Source: RGIG4576 sp045656705 (lineage in GTDB: Bacteria > Bacteroidota > Bacteroidia > Bacteroidales > Muribaculaceae). Taken from it: a DNA stretch of 50,811 bases. Positions 16,509-25,328 of this stretch are shown piece by piece. The DNA lies in the NCBI GenBank assembly GCA_045656705.1, contig JAZORR010000052.1, positions 1 to 50,811 of the forward strand. Direction: 5' to 3'. A program made the position numbers and the translations under genes. The notes under the pieces were generated by a model, which saw only the letters and a list, made by a program, of their open reading frames with translations, did not search any database and was not told where the DNA came from. Position 1 is the first letter of the stretch. Every line of letters starts with the position of its first letter.

Positions 16509-18167
16509 TTACTTCTTAATGCCCAATATCTTACGATACTCACCACGGGTAGAGAAGAGTTTCACCACATCATCAAGTGCTGGATCGTCCTTCAATTCCT
16601 GAATACATTCGCCACGCTGATAATAATATCGCTTCACAATTTCCACTCCAAGAATTTGAGAAATGAGTGTGCGATGCAAGTCGAGGTCTTTATTGAGATC
16701 GTGCTTCAGCAAGTTTTCGAGTTGGGCAAACACAGCCTTTGTAGAGTCGTTCATATACCCTTCGGTTTGTGCCACCTCACGCAATTGCTTTAGCCCATCT
16801 TCGCACACCTTATCATAATTAAACTTATCGGGATTGATAAACGCCTTGAATTGATTATAGATGCTATCTGTGACCTCAAAATCTTCCACAGCAGGAATAG
16901 AATCGTGGGTGCTACGATATTTTGTTGCAAAGTCAAAAGCCCAATAATCGCGTACTATATTATAGGCAAGACGATTCACCTTAGAATATTCCACATTGAC
17001 ATCGGGTGTGATGCCACCACCATCGCGCACCTCACGCCCATTGCGAGTGTGGAACACATTGGTGAGACTATCTGGGATACGCTCCACCGAGCCATCGGAA
17101 TTGCGACGCGAATAGTCGATAGCCTGAATCAGACGACCACTCGGAATATAATATTTGGCAATAGTCACGTGCAATAGTCCGTCGTAAGGCAACGGACGAG
17201 AAGTTTGCACAAGTCCCTTACCAAACGAACGATTACCCACTATCACAGCACGGTCGAGGTCTTGAAGAGCACCTGCCACAATCTCCGACGACGAGGCCGA
17301 AGTGCCATCAATCAGCACCACAAGAGGTATTTCGGTGTCGATAGGTTCTTGAGTGGTCTTATAGGTGCGAGTGTTTTGCTTGATACGTCCCTTTTGGGTA
17401 AGCACTTCGGTGCCTTTAGGCACAAACATACCCACTATCTGCACAGCACTCTCCAGCAAACCACCACCATTACCTCGAAGGTCGAGCACTATGCTTTTCA
17501 CATTCTTATTCTTCTTCAATTCGAGAAGAGCATTCTTCACTTCGGGAGCAGCATTAGCATTGAAAGTGGTGAGAGATATGTAACCTATGCTATCGCGTTG
17601 CACACCATAATAAGGCACAGGATTTTGCTTGATTTTCTTTCGAAGAATGCTCATCTTCACATTTCCCACATACGGACGCTCCACTTCCACCTTCACGATG
17701 GTGTTTTGCTCGCCTTTCAGGCGTTCGCTCACCTTGTCAAGCGACAACGACTTCACAGAGTCGCCATCAATCACCATTATCTTATCACCAGGGCGAATGC
17801 CAGCATTGGCAGCAGGACTACCTTCATAGGGTTCGGAGAAATAAGCAGCACCATCACGGCTCATAATACCCGAACCGATGCCACCATACTCGCCAGTGGA
17901 AAGAATGCGATAATCCTCCACATCTTTTGCAGGCACATATTCGGTGTAGGGGTCGATACTGCGTAGCATGCTATTGATTGCAGTCTCCATATTTTTCTTC
18001 GTATCGAGCGAATCTACATAAAATGCGTTCAACTCCTTAAATATAGAACTAAAAATATCGAGACTTCTCACCATCTCGGCATTATTTTTGGTAGTGTTAT
18101 CGGCAAAAGTTTGCACACTGAGCAAGCACACACTCGCCAATATTATCTTTCGTAGTCTATTTATCAT
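16509..18167 (-). CDS. S41-family C-terminal processing peptidase (CtpA-like)
   Basis: 552 residues from the ATG at 18167, chosen because it begins a signal peptide (MINRLRKIILASVCLLSVQTFA); an in-frame ATG 120 bases upstream adds a segment without family similarity. A PDZ domain spans about 90-165 (YGGIGSGI, SPAANAGIRPGDKIMVIDG). The S41 protease domain spans about 190-345 (LDLRGNGGGLLESAV) with catalytic Ser292 in GTSASSSE and Lys317 in SFGKGLVQ, 25 residues apart as in E. coli Tsp. It acts in the periplasm on unstructured C-termini. It is monocistronic here; a near-consensus TAATTTTA box lies about 20 bases upstream of the ATG. Confidence 0.93.
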   Translation of the reverse strand: MINRLRKIILASVCLLSVQTFADNTTKNNAEMVRSLDIFSSIFKELNAFYVDSLDTKKNMETAINSMLRSIDPYTEYVPAKDVEDYRILSTGEYGGIGSGIMSRDGAAYFSEPYEGSPAANAGIRPGDKIMVIDGDSVKSLSLDKVSERLKGEQNTIVKVEVERPYVGNVKMSILRKKIKQNPVPYYGVQRDSIGYISLTTFNANAAPEVKNALLELKKNKNVKSIVLDLRGNGGGLLESAVQIVGMFVPKGTEVLTQKGRIKQNTRTYKTTQEPIDTEIPLVVLIDGTSASSSEIVAGALQDLDRAVIVGNRSFGKGLVQTSRPLPYDGLLHVTIAKYYIPSGRLIQAIDYSRRNSDGSVERIPDSLTNVFHTRNGREVRDGGGITPDVNVEYSKVNRLAYNIVRDYWAFDFATKYRSTHDSIPAVEDFEVTDSIYNQFKAFINPDKFNYDKVCEDGLKQLREVAQTEGYMNDSTKAVFAQLENLLKHDLNKDLDLHRTLISQILGVEIVKRYYYQRGECIQELKDDPALDDVVKLFSTRGEYRKILGIKK

Positions 18168-18279
18168 CGTTATTTCTGTTTTGAGTGCTAAAATTACAAC
18201 ATTCGCACGAGAAAAACGCCTATTTTTTGTACAAAAAGTCTTAAAATGAAAAAATATCGTGCTTTTTTTGGTCAAACTA

Positions 18280-18310
18280 TTGCACAATTCAAAAAAAACA
18301 TCTAATTTTG
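18280..18310 (+). promoter_or_regulatory. Promoter of tandem tRNA-Asn genes
   Basis: TTG at 18280-18282 (-33), then 20 bases, then TAATTTTG at 18303-18310 (-7, exact TAnnTTTG). The first tRNA begins 31 bases downstream. Confidence 0.65.
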
Positions 18311-18341
18311 CATCGCAATTCTGAAAACGAATAGCACAAAC

Positions 18342-18415
18342 GCTTCAATAGCTCAGTTGGTTAGAGCACCTGACTGTTAATCAGGGGGTCGTTGGTTCAA
18401 GCCCATCTTGAAGCG
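18342..18415 (+). tRNA. tRNA-Asn(GTT), copy 1
   Basis: 74-base cloverleaf: acceptor GCTTCAA/TTGAAGC with discriminator G, D stem GCTC/GAGC, anticodon stem CCTGA/TCAGG with loop CTGTTAA (anticodon GTT), T-loop TTCAAGC. The T stem GTTGG/CCATC has one T-T mismatch at its second pair. No CCA is encoded. Confidence 0.95.
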
Positions 18416-18435
18416 CAAACATTTTCATAACTACT

Positions 18436-18509
18436 GCTTCAATAGCTCAGTTGGTTAGAGCACCTGACTGTTAATCAGGGGGTCGTTGGTTCAAGCCCAT
18501 CTTGAAGCG
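18436..18509 (+). tRNA. tRNA-Asn(GTT), copy 2
   Basis: Base-for-base identical to copy 1 over all 74 positions, including the T-stem mismatch; separated from it by 20 bases. Expressed from the same promoter and followed by the terminator at 18511. No CCA is encoded. Confidence 0.95.
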
Positions 18510-18510
18510 C

Positions 18511-18550
18511 AAAACGGAAACTCAATCGGGTTTCCGTTTTTGTCTTTTTT
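18511..18550 (+). terminator. Rho-independent terminator of tRNA operon
   Basis: AAAACGGAAAC (18511-18521) pairs with GTTTCCGTTTT (18530-18540), followed by TGTCTTTTTT. Confidence 0.9.
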
Positions 18551-18576
18551 AAGTAAACTTTTTCCACTTTTTTCCG

Positions 18577-18584
18577 TAACTTTG
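18577..18584 (+). promoter_or_regulatory. -7 promoter box (TAACTTTG) of the CHR/folC operon
   Basis: Exact TAnnTTTG match 83 bases upstream of the first CHR transporter ATG (18668) and downstream of the tRNA terminator. Confidence 0.55.
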
Positions 18585-18667
18585 CATCACTATTGAAGTG
18601 GGACTTTAAACAACGCGCCAATAAGCGGCAACCACTTCCACACAGAAAATACACACTAATCAGAAAA

Positions 18668-19264
18668 ATGATGATGAGAGAAAATTCGTTTGCACAAATA
18701 TTTAGGTCGTTCTTCAAGGTGGGAGCATTCACCTTCGGAGGCGGTTGGGCTATGATATCGGTCATAGAAAAGGAAATTGTGCATAAGCATAAATGGATTG
18801 GCCGTGAAGAATTTCTCGACCTTCTTGCCATAGCACAGGCTATGCCCGGCATCCTCGCTGTGAACATTGCTGTGGTAGTAGGCGACAGATTGCGAGGCGT
18901 GAAAGGTAGCATAGTGGCAGCACTTGGCACCATCGTGCCTTCGTTTCTCATAATACTTGCTATCGCCATTTTCCTCACCCCCGACACTATCAAAAACAAC
19001 GAAACACTGAGTGCGATATTCAAAGGCATACGCCCTGCCGTAGTGGCACTTATTCTCGCACCTCTCGTTAATTCGGCAAAGGCAGCAAAACTCAACAAAG
19101 TGACTATCTTCATCCCTATAATCACAGCGTTGCTCATATACTCAGGATTGCCTTATATTTCCAATCCTATAGTTTTCATCATACTCGGTGCATTTGGTGG
19201 ATACCTATATTATATAATATCGTCGCACCGAAAAAATAAGGGAAGAAAGGAGGCAGAAGAATGA
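18668..19264 (+). CDS. CHR-family (chromate) transporter, subunit 1
   Basis: 198 residues from the ATG at 18668 (MMMRENSFAQIF; two more ATGs follow directly). One CHR domain with the signature FTFGGGWAMISVIEKEIV and QAMPGILAVNIAVVVG, and about five to six membrane segments. Single-domain CHR proteins work as pairs; the second half is the next gene, whose ATG overlaps this stop (ATGA). An upstream in-frame ATG at 18593 was rejected because it adds a basic, non-membrane stretch. The family is named for chromate, but the physiological anion in gut bacteria is uncertain. Confidence 0.92.
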   Translation: MMMRENSFAQIFRSFFKVGAFTFGGGWAMISVIEKEIVHKHKWIGREEFLDLLAIAQAMPGILAVNIAVVVGDRLRGVKGSIVAALGTIVPSFLIILAIAIFLTPDTIKNNETLSAIFKGIRPAVVALILAPLVNSAKAAKLNKVTIFIPIITALLIYSGLPYISNPIVFIILGAFGGYLYYIISSHRKNKGRKEAEE

Positions 19265-19827
19265 GCACTTATATAAAACTTATTCTGTCGTACCTTAAAA
19301 TCGGTCTTTTCGGTTTCGGTGGAGGATATGCAATGCTCTCACTCATCCAGCGTGAAGTGGTGGGAGCCGGTTGGATTACCAACACTATGTTCACCGACAT
19401 TGTAGCCATCTCGCAAATGACACCAGGCCCTATCGGCATAAACAGTGCCACCTACATAGGTTATGTGGTAGGAGCCGACGCAGGAGGAATGGGTTGGCTG
19501 AGTGGAATTTTAGGTTCTATCCTTGCCACTATGGCAGTAGTAATACCACCTTACATCCTCACACTCTATACTGGGCACTACATCAACAAGCACAAAGATA
19601 GTCCCCTCATCAAGAGCATCTTCAAAGGATTGCGACCTGTGTGTGTAGGGCTTATCGGTTCGGCAGCATTATTGCTCATGAACAAAGAAAACTTTGGCAG
19701 CACAGATTACGAACTCATCGCAAGCATAGGTATTTGCGTGGCTTCGTTTCTTACTGTATATTTCACCAAAATCCACCCTATTCTCGTGATTATACTCGCG
19801 GGTATAGCAGGACTATTAATTTATTGA
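19261..19827 (+). CDS. CHR-family (chromate) transporter, subunit 2
   Basis: 188 residues, second single-domain CHR protein: LFGFGGGYAMLSLIQREVV and SQMTPGPIGINSATYIGYVVG align with the corresponding motifs of subunit 1, and the topology is complementary. It overlaps subunit 1 by four bases and ends 2 bases before folC, so the three genes form an operon. Confidence 0.92.
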   Translation: MSTYIKLILSYLKIGLFGFGGGYAMLSLIQREVVGAGWITNTMFTDIVAISQMTPGPIGINSATYIGYVVGADAGGMGWLSGILGSILATMAVVIPPYILTLYTGHYINKHKDSPLIKSIFKGLRPVCVGLIGSAALLLMNKENFGSTDYELIASIGICVASFLTVYFTKIHPILVIILAGIAGLLIY

Positions 19828-19829
19828 AT

Positions 19830-21122
19830 ATGAACTATCCCGAAACATTAGAATATCTTTTCACGCAGATGCCCATGTTCTCACGAACTGGTGGCGATGC
19901 CTATAAAGAAGGCCTCGACAATATCATATCGCTAAGTATGCTATATGGCGAGCCTCAAGAGCATTTCAAATGCATACATGTGGCTGGCACCAATGGCAAA
20001 GGTTCTACTTCTCACCTCATTGCTTCAATCTTACAAGAAAGCGGATATAAGGTGGGACTTTTCACCTCGCCACATCTCGTAGACTTTCGCGAACGCATTC
20101 GTGTGAACGGGGAAATGATACCTAAGCAAGAAGTGGTGGATTTTGTAAACAATTACATTGCTTCGGGCCATCAAGGTCATCCATCGTTCTTCGAGATCAC
20201 CACCATTATGGCATTTGACTATTTCCGTCGCGAAAAGGTGGACTATGCCGTAATCGAAACTGGACTCGGTGGCCGACTCGATAGCACCAATATTATTATG
20301 CCTAAATTGTGTGTGATCACAAATATCTCGATGGACCACACTCAGTTTCTCGGCAACACACTCACACAAATAGCAGGCGAAAAGGCAGGCATCATAAAAC
20401 CAAGTGTGCCCGTAATCGTGGGCGAAGCCACAGGAGAAGTGCGTGAAGTGTTTGCCGAAAAGGCCGAGAGTATGCGTGCGCCCATCACTTTTGCGTGCGA
20501 AAATCCACTAATTACATCGCACACACGCAAAAACGATTGCCTTGTGCTTGAAACCACCACCAATGGCACCATCACCGATGCTCTCGCTGGAGATTGCCAA
20601 GTGAAGAATGCCAACACAGCACTTCACGCCATTCACGCATTGCAGGGTTTAGGTCTAAGCATCAGTCAGGAAGCCATTGAAGCAGGATTTACCAATGTGT
20701 GCAAGATCACAGGACTTATGGGACGATGGATGGTGGTGAACCACTCGCCACGCACCGTTTGCGACACCGGACACAATGCTGGAGGAGTGCAATACATCGT
20801 ACATCAACTCGCCAAAGAGAAATACCACAAACTCCACATAGTGCTCGGATTTGTAAGCGACAAAGATGTGACTCACATCCTCGAGATGTTCCCAAGATAT
20901 GCCACTTACTACTTCACCAATGCCTCTATTCCTCGTTCGATGCCAGCAAAAGACCTTTACGCACTTGCATCGGTACACGATCTCGAAGGCAACTACTATC
21001 CATCGGTGAGCGAAGCATATCGAGCAGCACAAGAAGCAGCCACAGCCGACGATATGATATTTGTGGGTGGAAGCACCTTCGTAGTAGCCGACTTCCTCAC
21101 ACATCTGCACTCAAACAAATAA
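19830..21122 (+). CDS. folC: Folylpolyglutamate/dihydrofolate synthase
   Basis: 430 residues from the ATG at 19830, which gives the normal N-terminus (MNYPETLEYLFTQMPMFSR). The ATP-binding P-loop is GTNGKGST (53-60), followed by FTSPHLVDFRERIRVNG, the ETGLGGRLDSTN motif and DGHN-equivalent CDTGHNAGGVQY in the C-terminal Mur ligase domain. It adds glutamate to dihydropteroate and/or folates in the cytoplasm. It starts 2 bases after the CHR transporter pair and is followed by a strong terminator. Confidence 0.95.
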   Translation: MNYPETLEYLFTQMPMFSRTGGDAYKEGLDNIISLSMLYGEPQEHFKCIHVAGTNGKGSTSHLIASILQESGYKVGLFTSPHLVDFRERIRVNGEMIPKQEVVDFVNNYIASGHQGHPSFFEITTIMAFDYFRREKVDYAVIETGLGGRLDSTNIIMPKLCVITNISMDHTQFLGNTLTQIAGEKAGIIKPSVPVIVGEATGEVREVFAEKAESMRAPITFACENPLITSHTRKNDCLVLETTTNGTITDALAGDCQVKNANTALHAIHALQGLGLSISQEAIEAGFTNVCKITGLMGRWMVVNHSPRTVCDTGHNAGGVQYIVHQLAKEKYHKLHIVLGFVSDKDVTHILEMFPRYATYYFTNASIPRSMPAKDLYALASVHDLEGNYYPSVSEAYRAAQEAATADDMIFVGGSTFVVADFLTHLHSNK

Positions 21123-21141
21123 CACAAACTGAAACATATGC

Positions 21142-21179
21142 AAAACGCCGACAAGAATTAAATCTCATCGGCGTTTTTT
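21142..21179 (+). terminator. Rho-independent terminator after folC
   Basis: AAAACGCCGA (21142-21151) pairs with TCGGCGTTTT (21168-21177), followed by further T. The stem is nearly symmetric with A/T on both sides, so it may also stop minus-strand transcription. Confidence 0.9.
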
Positions 21180-21198
21180 CATTATATATTACCCAAAT

Positions 21199-21486
21199 TT
21201 ACTTCAATCCAAATAGGAAACGAGTTACAGCAAAACGCTTCAACACTGCATTCATACATAGGGGACCTACTATACCCAAACCTATCACCATTAGTGCTCC
21301 AACCAAATAAATCCATCCTTCAGACGATTGCAAATATGGCACTTTGGCTATTACTGACTTTCCAAACCCCTCGAATGTGGTGTGAAACAAATAAATCATA
21401 TATGAAGCCGAACTGCAATATAACAATCCTCGCATAACTATTCTTCCACAAAGAACACACTTTTTTGCACACTCACAACACTTCAT
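21199..21486 (-). pseudogene. C-terminal fragment of acyltransferase-3 family protein
   Basis: 95 codons whose residues about 14-95 resemble the C-terminus of membrane acyltransferase 3 proteins (SASYMIYLFHTTFEGF, then a last hydrophobic segment and RFLFGLK). Full-length members have about 330-380 residues, so some 250 residues are missing. Upstream on its strand lies the promoter of the opposite gene, not the rest of the protein. The first 13 residues (MKCCECAKKC) are atypical. Probably a truncated relic and not expressed. Confidence 0.7.
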
Positions 21487-21509
21487 TTCACAAAATTAGC
21501 TTCAAAGGA

Positions 21510-21539
21510 TTGAAATCTCATTTATTTGATGTATTTTTG
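21510..21539 (+). promoter_or_regulatory. Promoter of the saccharopine-dehydrogenase-like gene
   Basis: TTG at 21510-21512, 19-base spacer, TATTTTTG at 21532-21539 (exact TAnnTTTG). Leader of about 35 bases. Confidence 0.65.
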
Positions 21540-21579
21540 TAGGATAATAACGAATCAAAACTTATAAACTACAATAAAA

Positions 21580-22776
21580 ATGGGTAAAGTATTAATTATC
21601 GGAGCAGGCGGTGTAGGCACAGTAGTTGCCCACAAGTGCGCTCAAAATCCTGAAGTTTTCAACGAGATTGTTATCGCTTCTCGCACAAAGAGCAAGTGTG
21701 ATGCAGTGGCTAAAGCTATTGGCAAGCCAAATGTAACTACCGACCAAGTAGATGCCGACAGCGTGCCAGAACTTGTGGCTTTGCTTAAGAAGCACCAACC
21801 AGACATCGTTATCAATGTGGCTCTTCCTTACCAAGACTTGACCATCATGGATGCTTGTCTTGAATGTGGCGTGAACTACCTCGACACTGCCAACTACGAA
21901 CCAAAGGACGAAGCTCACTTCGAATATAGCTGGCAATGGGCTTACAAAGAACGCTTCGAAAAGGCTGGCTTGACTGCTATCCTTGGTTGCGGTTTCGACC
22001 CAGGCGTATCGGGTGTGTACACAGCTTATGCTGCTAAGCACTATTTCTCTGAAATGGAAACTCTTGATATCGTAGACTGTAACGCTGGTAACCACGGTAA
22101 GGCTTTCGCTACCAACTTCAACCCAGAAATCAACATCCGCGAAATCACTCAAAAGGGTAAATACTACGAAAATGGCGAATGGATTGAAACTGAACCTCAA
22201 GAAATTCACAAGACTCTCAACTACCCTAACATCGGTCCTCGCGAATCATACCTTCTATATCACGAAGAATTGGAATCGCTTGTAGTGAACTTCCCAAGCA
22301 TCAAGCGTGCTCGCTTCTGGATGACTTTCGGTCAAGAATATCTTACTCACCTACGCGTTATCCAAAACATCGGTATGGCAAGCATCGATCCTATCATGTA
22401 CAACGGCCAAGAAATCGTGCCTCTACAATTCTTGAAGGCTGTGCTTCCTAACCCTAAGGAACTTGGAGAAAACTATGTGGGCGAAACTTCTATCGGTTGC
22501 CGCATCAGTGGTAAGGACAAAGAAGGTAAGCCAATGACTTACTATATCTACAACAACTGTAGCCACGAAGAAGCATTCAAGGAAACAGGTATGCAAGCAG
22601 TAAGCTACACTACAGGTGTTCCTGCTATGACAGGTGCTATGATGTTCCTTACTGGTAAGTGGAACAAGCCAGGCGTACACAATGTAGAAGAATTTGATCC
22701 AGATCCATTCCTTGCAGTGCTCAATGAGCAAGGTCTTCCTTGGCACGAAATCATCAACGAAGATTTGGAACTATAA
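21580..22776 (+). CDS. Saccharopine dehydrogenase family, carboxynorspermidine dehydrogenase-like
   Basis: 398 residues. Rossmann dinucleotide-binding motif LIIGAGGVGTVVAHK at the N-terminus (GAGGVG, residues 8-13). The middle has DTANYEPKDEAHFEYSWQW and LGCGFDPGVSGVY. Length and these motifs fit the carboxy(nor)spermidine dehydrogenase branch (spermidine synthesis from aspartate semialdehyde and putrescine or diaminopropane) better than true lysine-pathway saccharopine enzymes. The carboxynorspermidine decarboxylase that would complete the pathway is not in the window. Codon use (GCT, AAG, CTT) suggests high expression. Monocistronic, with its own promoter and terminator. Confidence 0.85.
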   Translation: MGKVLIIGAGGVGTVVAHKCAQNPEVFNEIVIASRTKSKCDAVAKAIGKPNVTTDQVDADSVPELVALLKKHQPDIVINVALPYQDLTIMDACLECGVNYLDTANYEPKDEAHFEYSWQWAYKERFEKAGLTAILGCGFDPGVSGVYTAYAAKHYFSEMETLDIVDCNAGNHGKAFATNFNPEINIREITQKGKYYENGEWIETEPQEIHKTLNYPNIGPRESYLLYHEELESLVVNFPSIKRARFWMTFGQEYLTHLRVIQNIGMASIDPIMYNGQEIVPLQFLKAVLPNPKELGENYVGETSIGCRISGKDKEGKPMTYYIYNNCSHEEAFKETGMQAVSYTTGVPAMTGAMMFLTGKWNKPGVHNVEEFDPDPFLAVLNEQGLPWHEIINEDLEL

Positions 22777-22827
22777 TCCTCAACATAACATAGGTAACTA
22801 TAAAATATTATAGACTCCCAAAAATCC

Positions 22828-22868
22828 ACACGGGCTATACCAAAATGATGGCGTAGCCCGTGTTTTTG
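22828..22868 (+). terminator. Rho-independent terminator
   Basis: ACACGGGCTA (22828-22837) pairs with TAGCCCGTGT (22854-22863), then TTTTG. It ends the gene at 21580 and may also serve the convergent TonB receptor gene. Confidence 0.88.
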
Positions 22869-22932
22869 TATCTTATAGGAAGAAAATAGACAAGTGTGCT
22901 TTGCTATGGTACAAATATACATCAAAGTCATT

Positions 22933-25296
22933 TTATAGCCCCAATCTGATAAGGCTACGATCAGCTTCGGTCTTCTTGGTTCCTTTTTGCTTGAATGAAT
23001 TGAAGTTATACGATAATCCAAGCCATACCATACGACTCTTATTTGTACTATTGTTATTCAGATTAAAAAGATTATTATGCGACCAAACATTCCATTTTGC
23101 TGTATTCAATACATCGGTAACAAGCAACGACACACTCATTGCACCTTTCAAGAATCGTTGCTTCACTCCAACATTCATCTGATGTGTAAGAGAGGTTGTA
23201 AGTTGAGGGAAATATTGTGGAGTAGTAACATAGTATTGTAATTGAATATCCCCAGACTTCCAAGGAGTAAAGTTAATCATCAGGTTACTATTATTTGTCC
23301 AACCACTATTATCGATATGAGCATCTTCAAAAATCCCCTTAGTTTTCACATAATACGTATTAGCACCCATCGAGAAGTTTACCCACTTAGCTGGTGTCAC
23401 CTTCAGAGATAATTCCACACCAGCCTTAATGTCTGTATCGGCATTGGCATATGTAGTGATTAGTCGCTCTCCTTCCATTTTAGTGACTTGAGAGATGTAA
23501 TCGGTTGTGTGATTTAAATAGCCATCCACAAATAAATCAACCACCTTGCCACTAAACTGATAACCCAAATCCACCTTTGTAGCCTTTTCGGGATTGAGAT
23601 GCATATTTCCTTGTTCGTAGGTAGTTGCGTCCACCATACTCATGTAAGGGATAAGTTGTGGATATGTGGGTCTACCAATACGGCGTGATAGAGCCATAGA
23701 TAATTGCTGATTTTTACTGAGTTTATATGCACCCGAAACATTCGGAGCAAGAAAAAAATCATCATTACGCTCATTCACCTCATCGTGCTTGCTATCGAGC
23801 GTAACGGTAGAAAACTCTCCACGCAAACCCACCTTATAGGTAAACTTCTTACCAATGCGTGAGGCAAACATAGCATAAGCAGCAGGCACAAACTCAGAAT
23901 GAAGCAAATCGTTGCTCATCTCATCGGAATGCATCCACTCACCACCACCTATTGCTTCATAAAACTCGTGATACACATCGTTTATGCGATAAGTAAGTTT
24001 GGCACCAACAGAAAATGTTCCCACATCAAATTTATATTTGTAGTCGGCTTGCAAAGTGGGTATAATAGGACTACCACCCGACACTGAACGATAATTTTCA
24101 ACACCAGCTGCCCAATAATGCGATGGACGCTCACCCCAAATCTTTGACAGCGAGGCACGGATTGCAATATCCGACACCTCTGGTTTCACCACATAGGTGT
24201 AAGTAGCCGATCCCTCTATATTCACACGATTCCAATTCACATCATTATGACGTAATTCTTCACGATCTACAAATGTGTTGTGTATATCTTGCTTAATATT
24301 TAGACGTGGTATGATAACTTTTGCATCCACGCTCACACGATTACGAGCATTGATTCGAAAATCTGCACCGAGCGAAAAATTATTGTTGAATGTGTATTGA
24401 GAGGACTGCATTTGTTGAAACACCTCATAACTCGTACTATGCACCTTGCGATTAAGAGTAGTATTCACCACATCATCTTCATGTTTTGTATTATAATTAA
24501 ATCGCCATGAAGCCTTCCTACTATTATACATAAAGGCAAGATTGCCATTAACGAAATGATTGAAACCATAATTTATAGCACCCATACCACTAAACACCTC
24601 ATCACGCGAATGCTTAGAAATAATATTGATAATGCCACCCGTACCACCGGCATCATGCGAAGCATCTGGATTGGTCATCACCTCAATACTTTTAATATTT
24701 GCCGCTGGTATAGTAGAGAGGTCGCTTACAGTAGTGGGCACACCATCCATCAATACTAGAATATTTTTGTTGCCACGAATAGATATCTCGTCGTTAAGCA
24801 CACTCACCGACGAAGCCGTACGCAACACATCAATTGCACTTCCTTTGCTCGATGCCATGTTGGCAGATGCATTGATAGTGGTGCGTTCTATAGTAGACTT
24901 TTGTGCCACTTCCTTAGCTGTAACCACCACTTCATCTAAAGTCACAACATCTTCATTCAAAATAATGTTTCCCACATTTATTTGAGCCTTATCAGGCTTA
25001 ATAAGTCCCTCATATTTTTTGTAACCGATAAACTCCACCACAAGACGATATTCCATTGCAGAACGCTTTGATTTCATAGAAAATGAGCCATCATCGCTGG
25101 CAACTACTCCAGCTATAGGAACATTCCCATTATAAATCGCCACAGAGGCATAAGCCACAGGATTTTGTCCTCCATCTACAATCCGTCCTTTAACACTACA
25201 AATTGCATCTTGAGCCAAAACAGCCTCTTGTCCACAAAACAATGTTATTAACACTAACACAAATCTAATATCGATAAATCTAAAAATCTTAACCAT
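22933..25296 (-). CDS. TonB-dependent outer-membrane receptor
   Basis: 787 residues from the ATG at 25296, which starts a signal peptide (MVKIFRFIDIRFVLVLITLF, cleaved near AVLAQ); an ATG 27 bases upstream is less likely. A carboxypeptidase-regulatory-like domain (about 30-115, VKGRIVDGG and GYKKYEG) ends in the TonB-box-like TLDEVVVTA. The plug domain is about 120-235 (SIRGNKNILVLMDGVPTT, DAGGTGGIINIISK), followed by a beta-barrel of the outer-membrane-protein type 3 (OMP_b-brl_3) to the C-terminus. No SusD partner follows, so it is not a classic glycan SusC; the ligand is unknown. The 750 bases upstream have no intact gene. Confidence 0.92.
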   Translation of the reverse strand: MVKIFRFIDIRFVLVLITLFCGQEAVLAQDAICSVKGRIVDGGQNPVAYASVAIYNGNVPIAGVVASDDGSFSMKSKRSAMEYRLVVEFIGYKKYEGLIKPDKAQINVGNIILNEDVVTLDEVVVTAKEVAQKSTIERTTINASANMASSKGSAIDVLRTASSVSVLNDEISIRGNKNILVLMDGVPTTVSDLSTIPAANIKSIEVMTNPDASHDAGGTGGIINIISKHSRDEVFSGMGAINYGFNHFVNGNLAFMYNSRKASWRFNYNTKHEDDVVNTTLNRKVHSTSYEVFQQMQSSQYTFNNNFSLGADFRINARNRVSVDAKVIIPRLNIKQDIHNTFVDREELRHNDVNWNRVNIEGSATYTYVVKPEVSDIAIRASLSKIWGERPSHYWAAGVENYRSVSGGSPIIPTLQADYKYKFDVGTFSVGAKLTYRINDVYHEFYEAIGGGEWMHSDEMSNDLLHSEFVPAAYAMFASRIGKKFTYKVGLRGEFSTVTLDSKHDEVNERNDDFFLAPNVSGAYKLSKNQQLSMALSRRIGRPTYPQLIPYMSMVDATTYEQGNMHLNPEKATKVDLGYQFSGKVVDLFVDGYLNHTTDYISQVTKMEGERLITTYANADTDIKAGVELSLKVTPAKWVNFSMGANTYYVKTKGIFEDAHIDNSGWTNNSNLMINFTPWKSGDIQLQYYVTTPQYFPQLTTSLTHQMNVGVKQRFLKGAMSVSLLVTDVLNTAKWNVWSHNNLFNLNNNSTNKSRMVWLGLSYNFNSFKQKGTKKTEADRSLIRLGL

Positions 25297-25320
25297 ATAT
25301 ATATATTTTTTTTCACTCCA

Positions 25321-25328
25321 CAAAGTTA
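25321..25328 (-). promoter_or_regulatory. -7 promoter box (TAACTTTG) of TonB receptor gene
   Basis: Minus-strand TAACTTTG, 25 bases upstream of the ATG at 25296, in very A/T-rich DNA. Confidence 0.5.

Noticed and set aside
18475..19137. 220-codon minus-strand gene opposite the CHR transporter
   Set aside because: It is antisense to an obvious transporter gene and its C-terminal DGLEPTTP is the translated tRNA-Asn sequence, a known artefact.
22933..25296. SusC of a polysaccharide utilisation locus
   Set aside because: No susD-like gene follows, no glycosidase genes are near, and the barrel is of another TonB receptor type.
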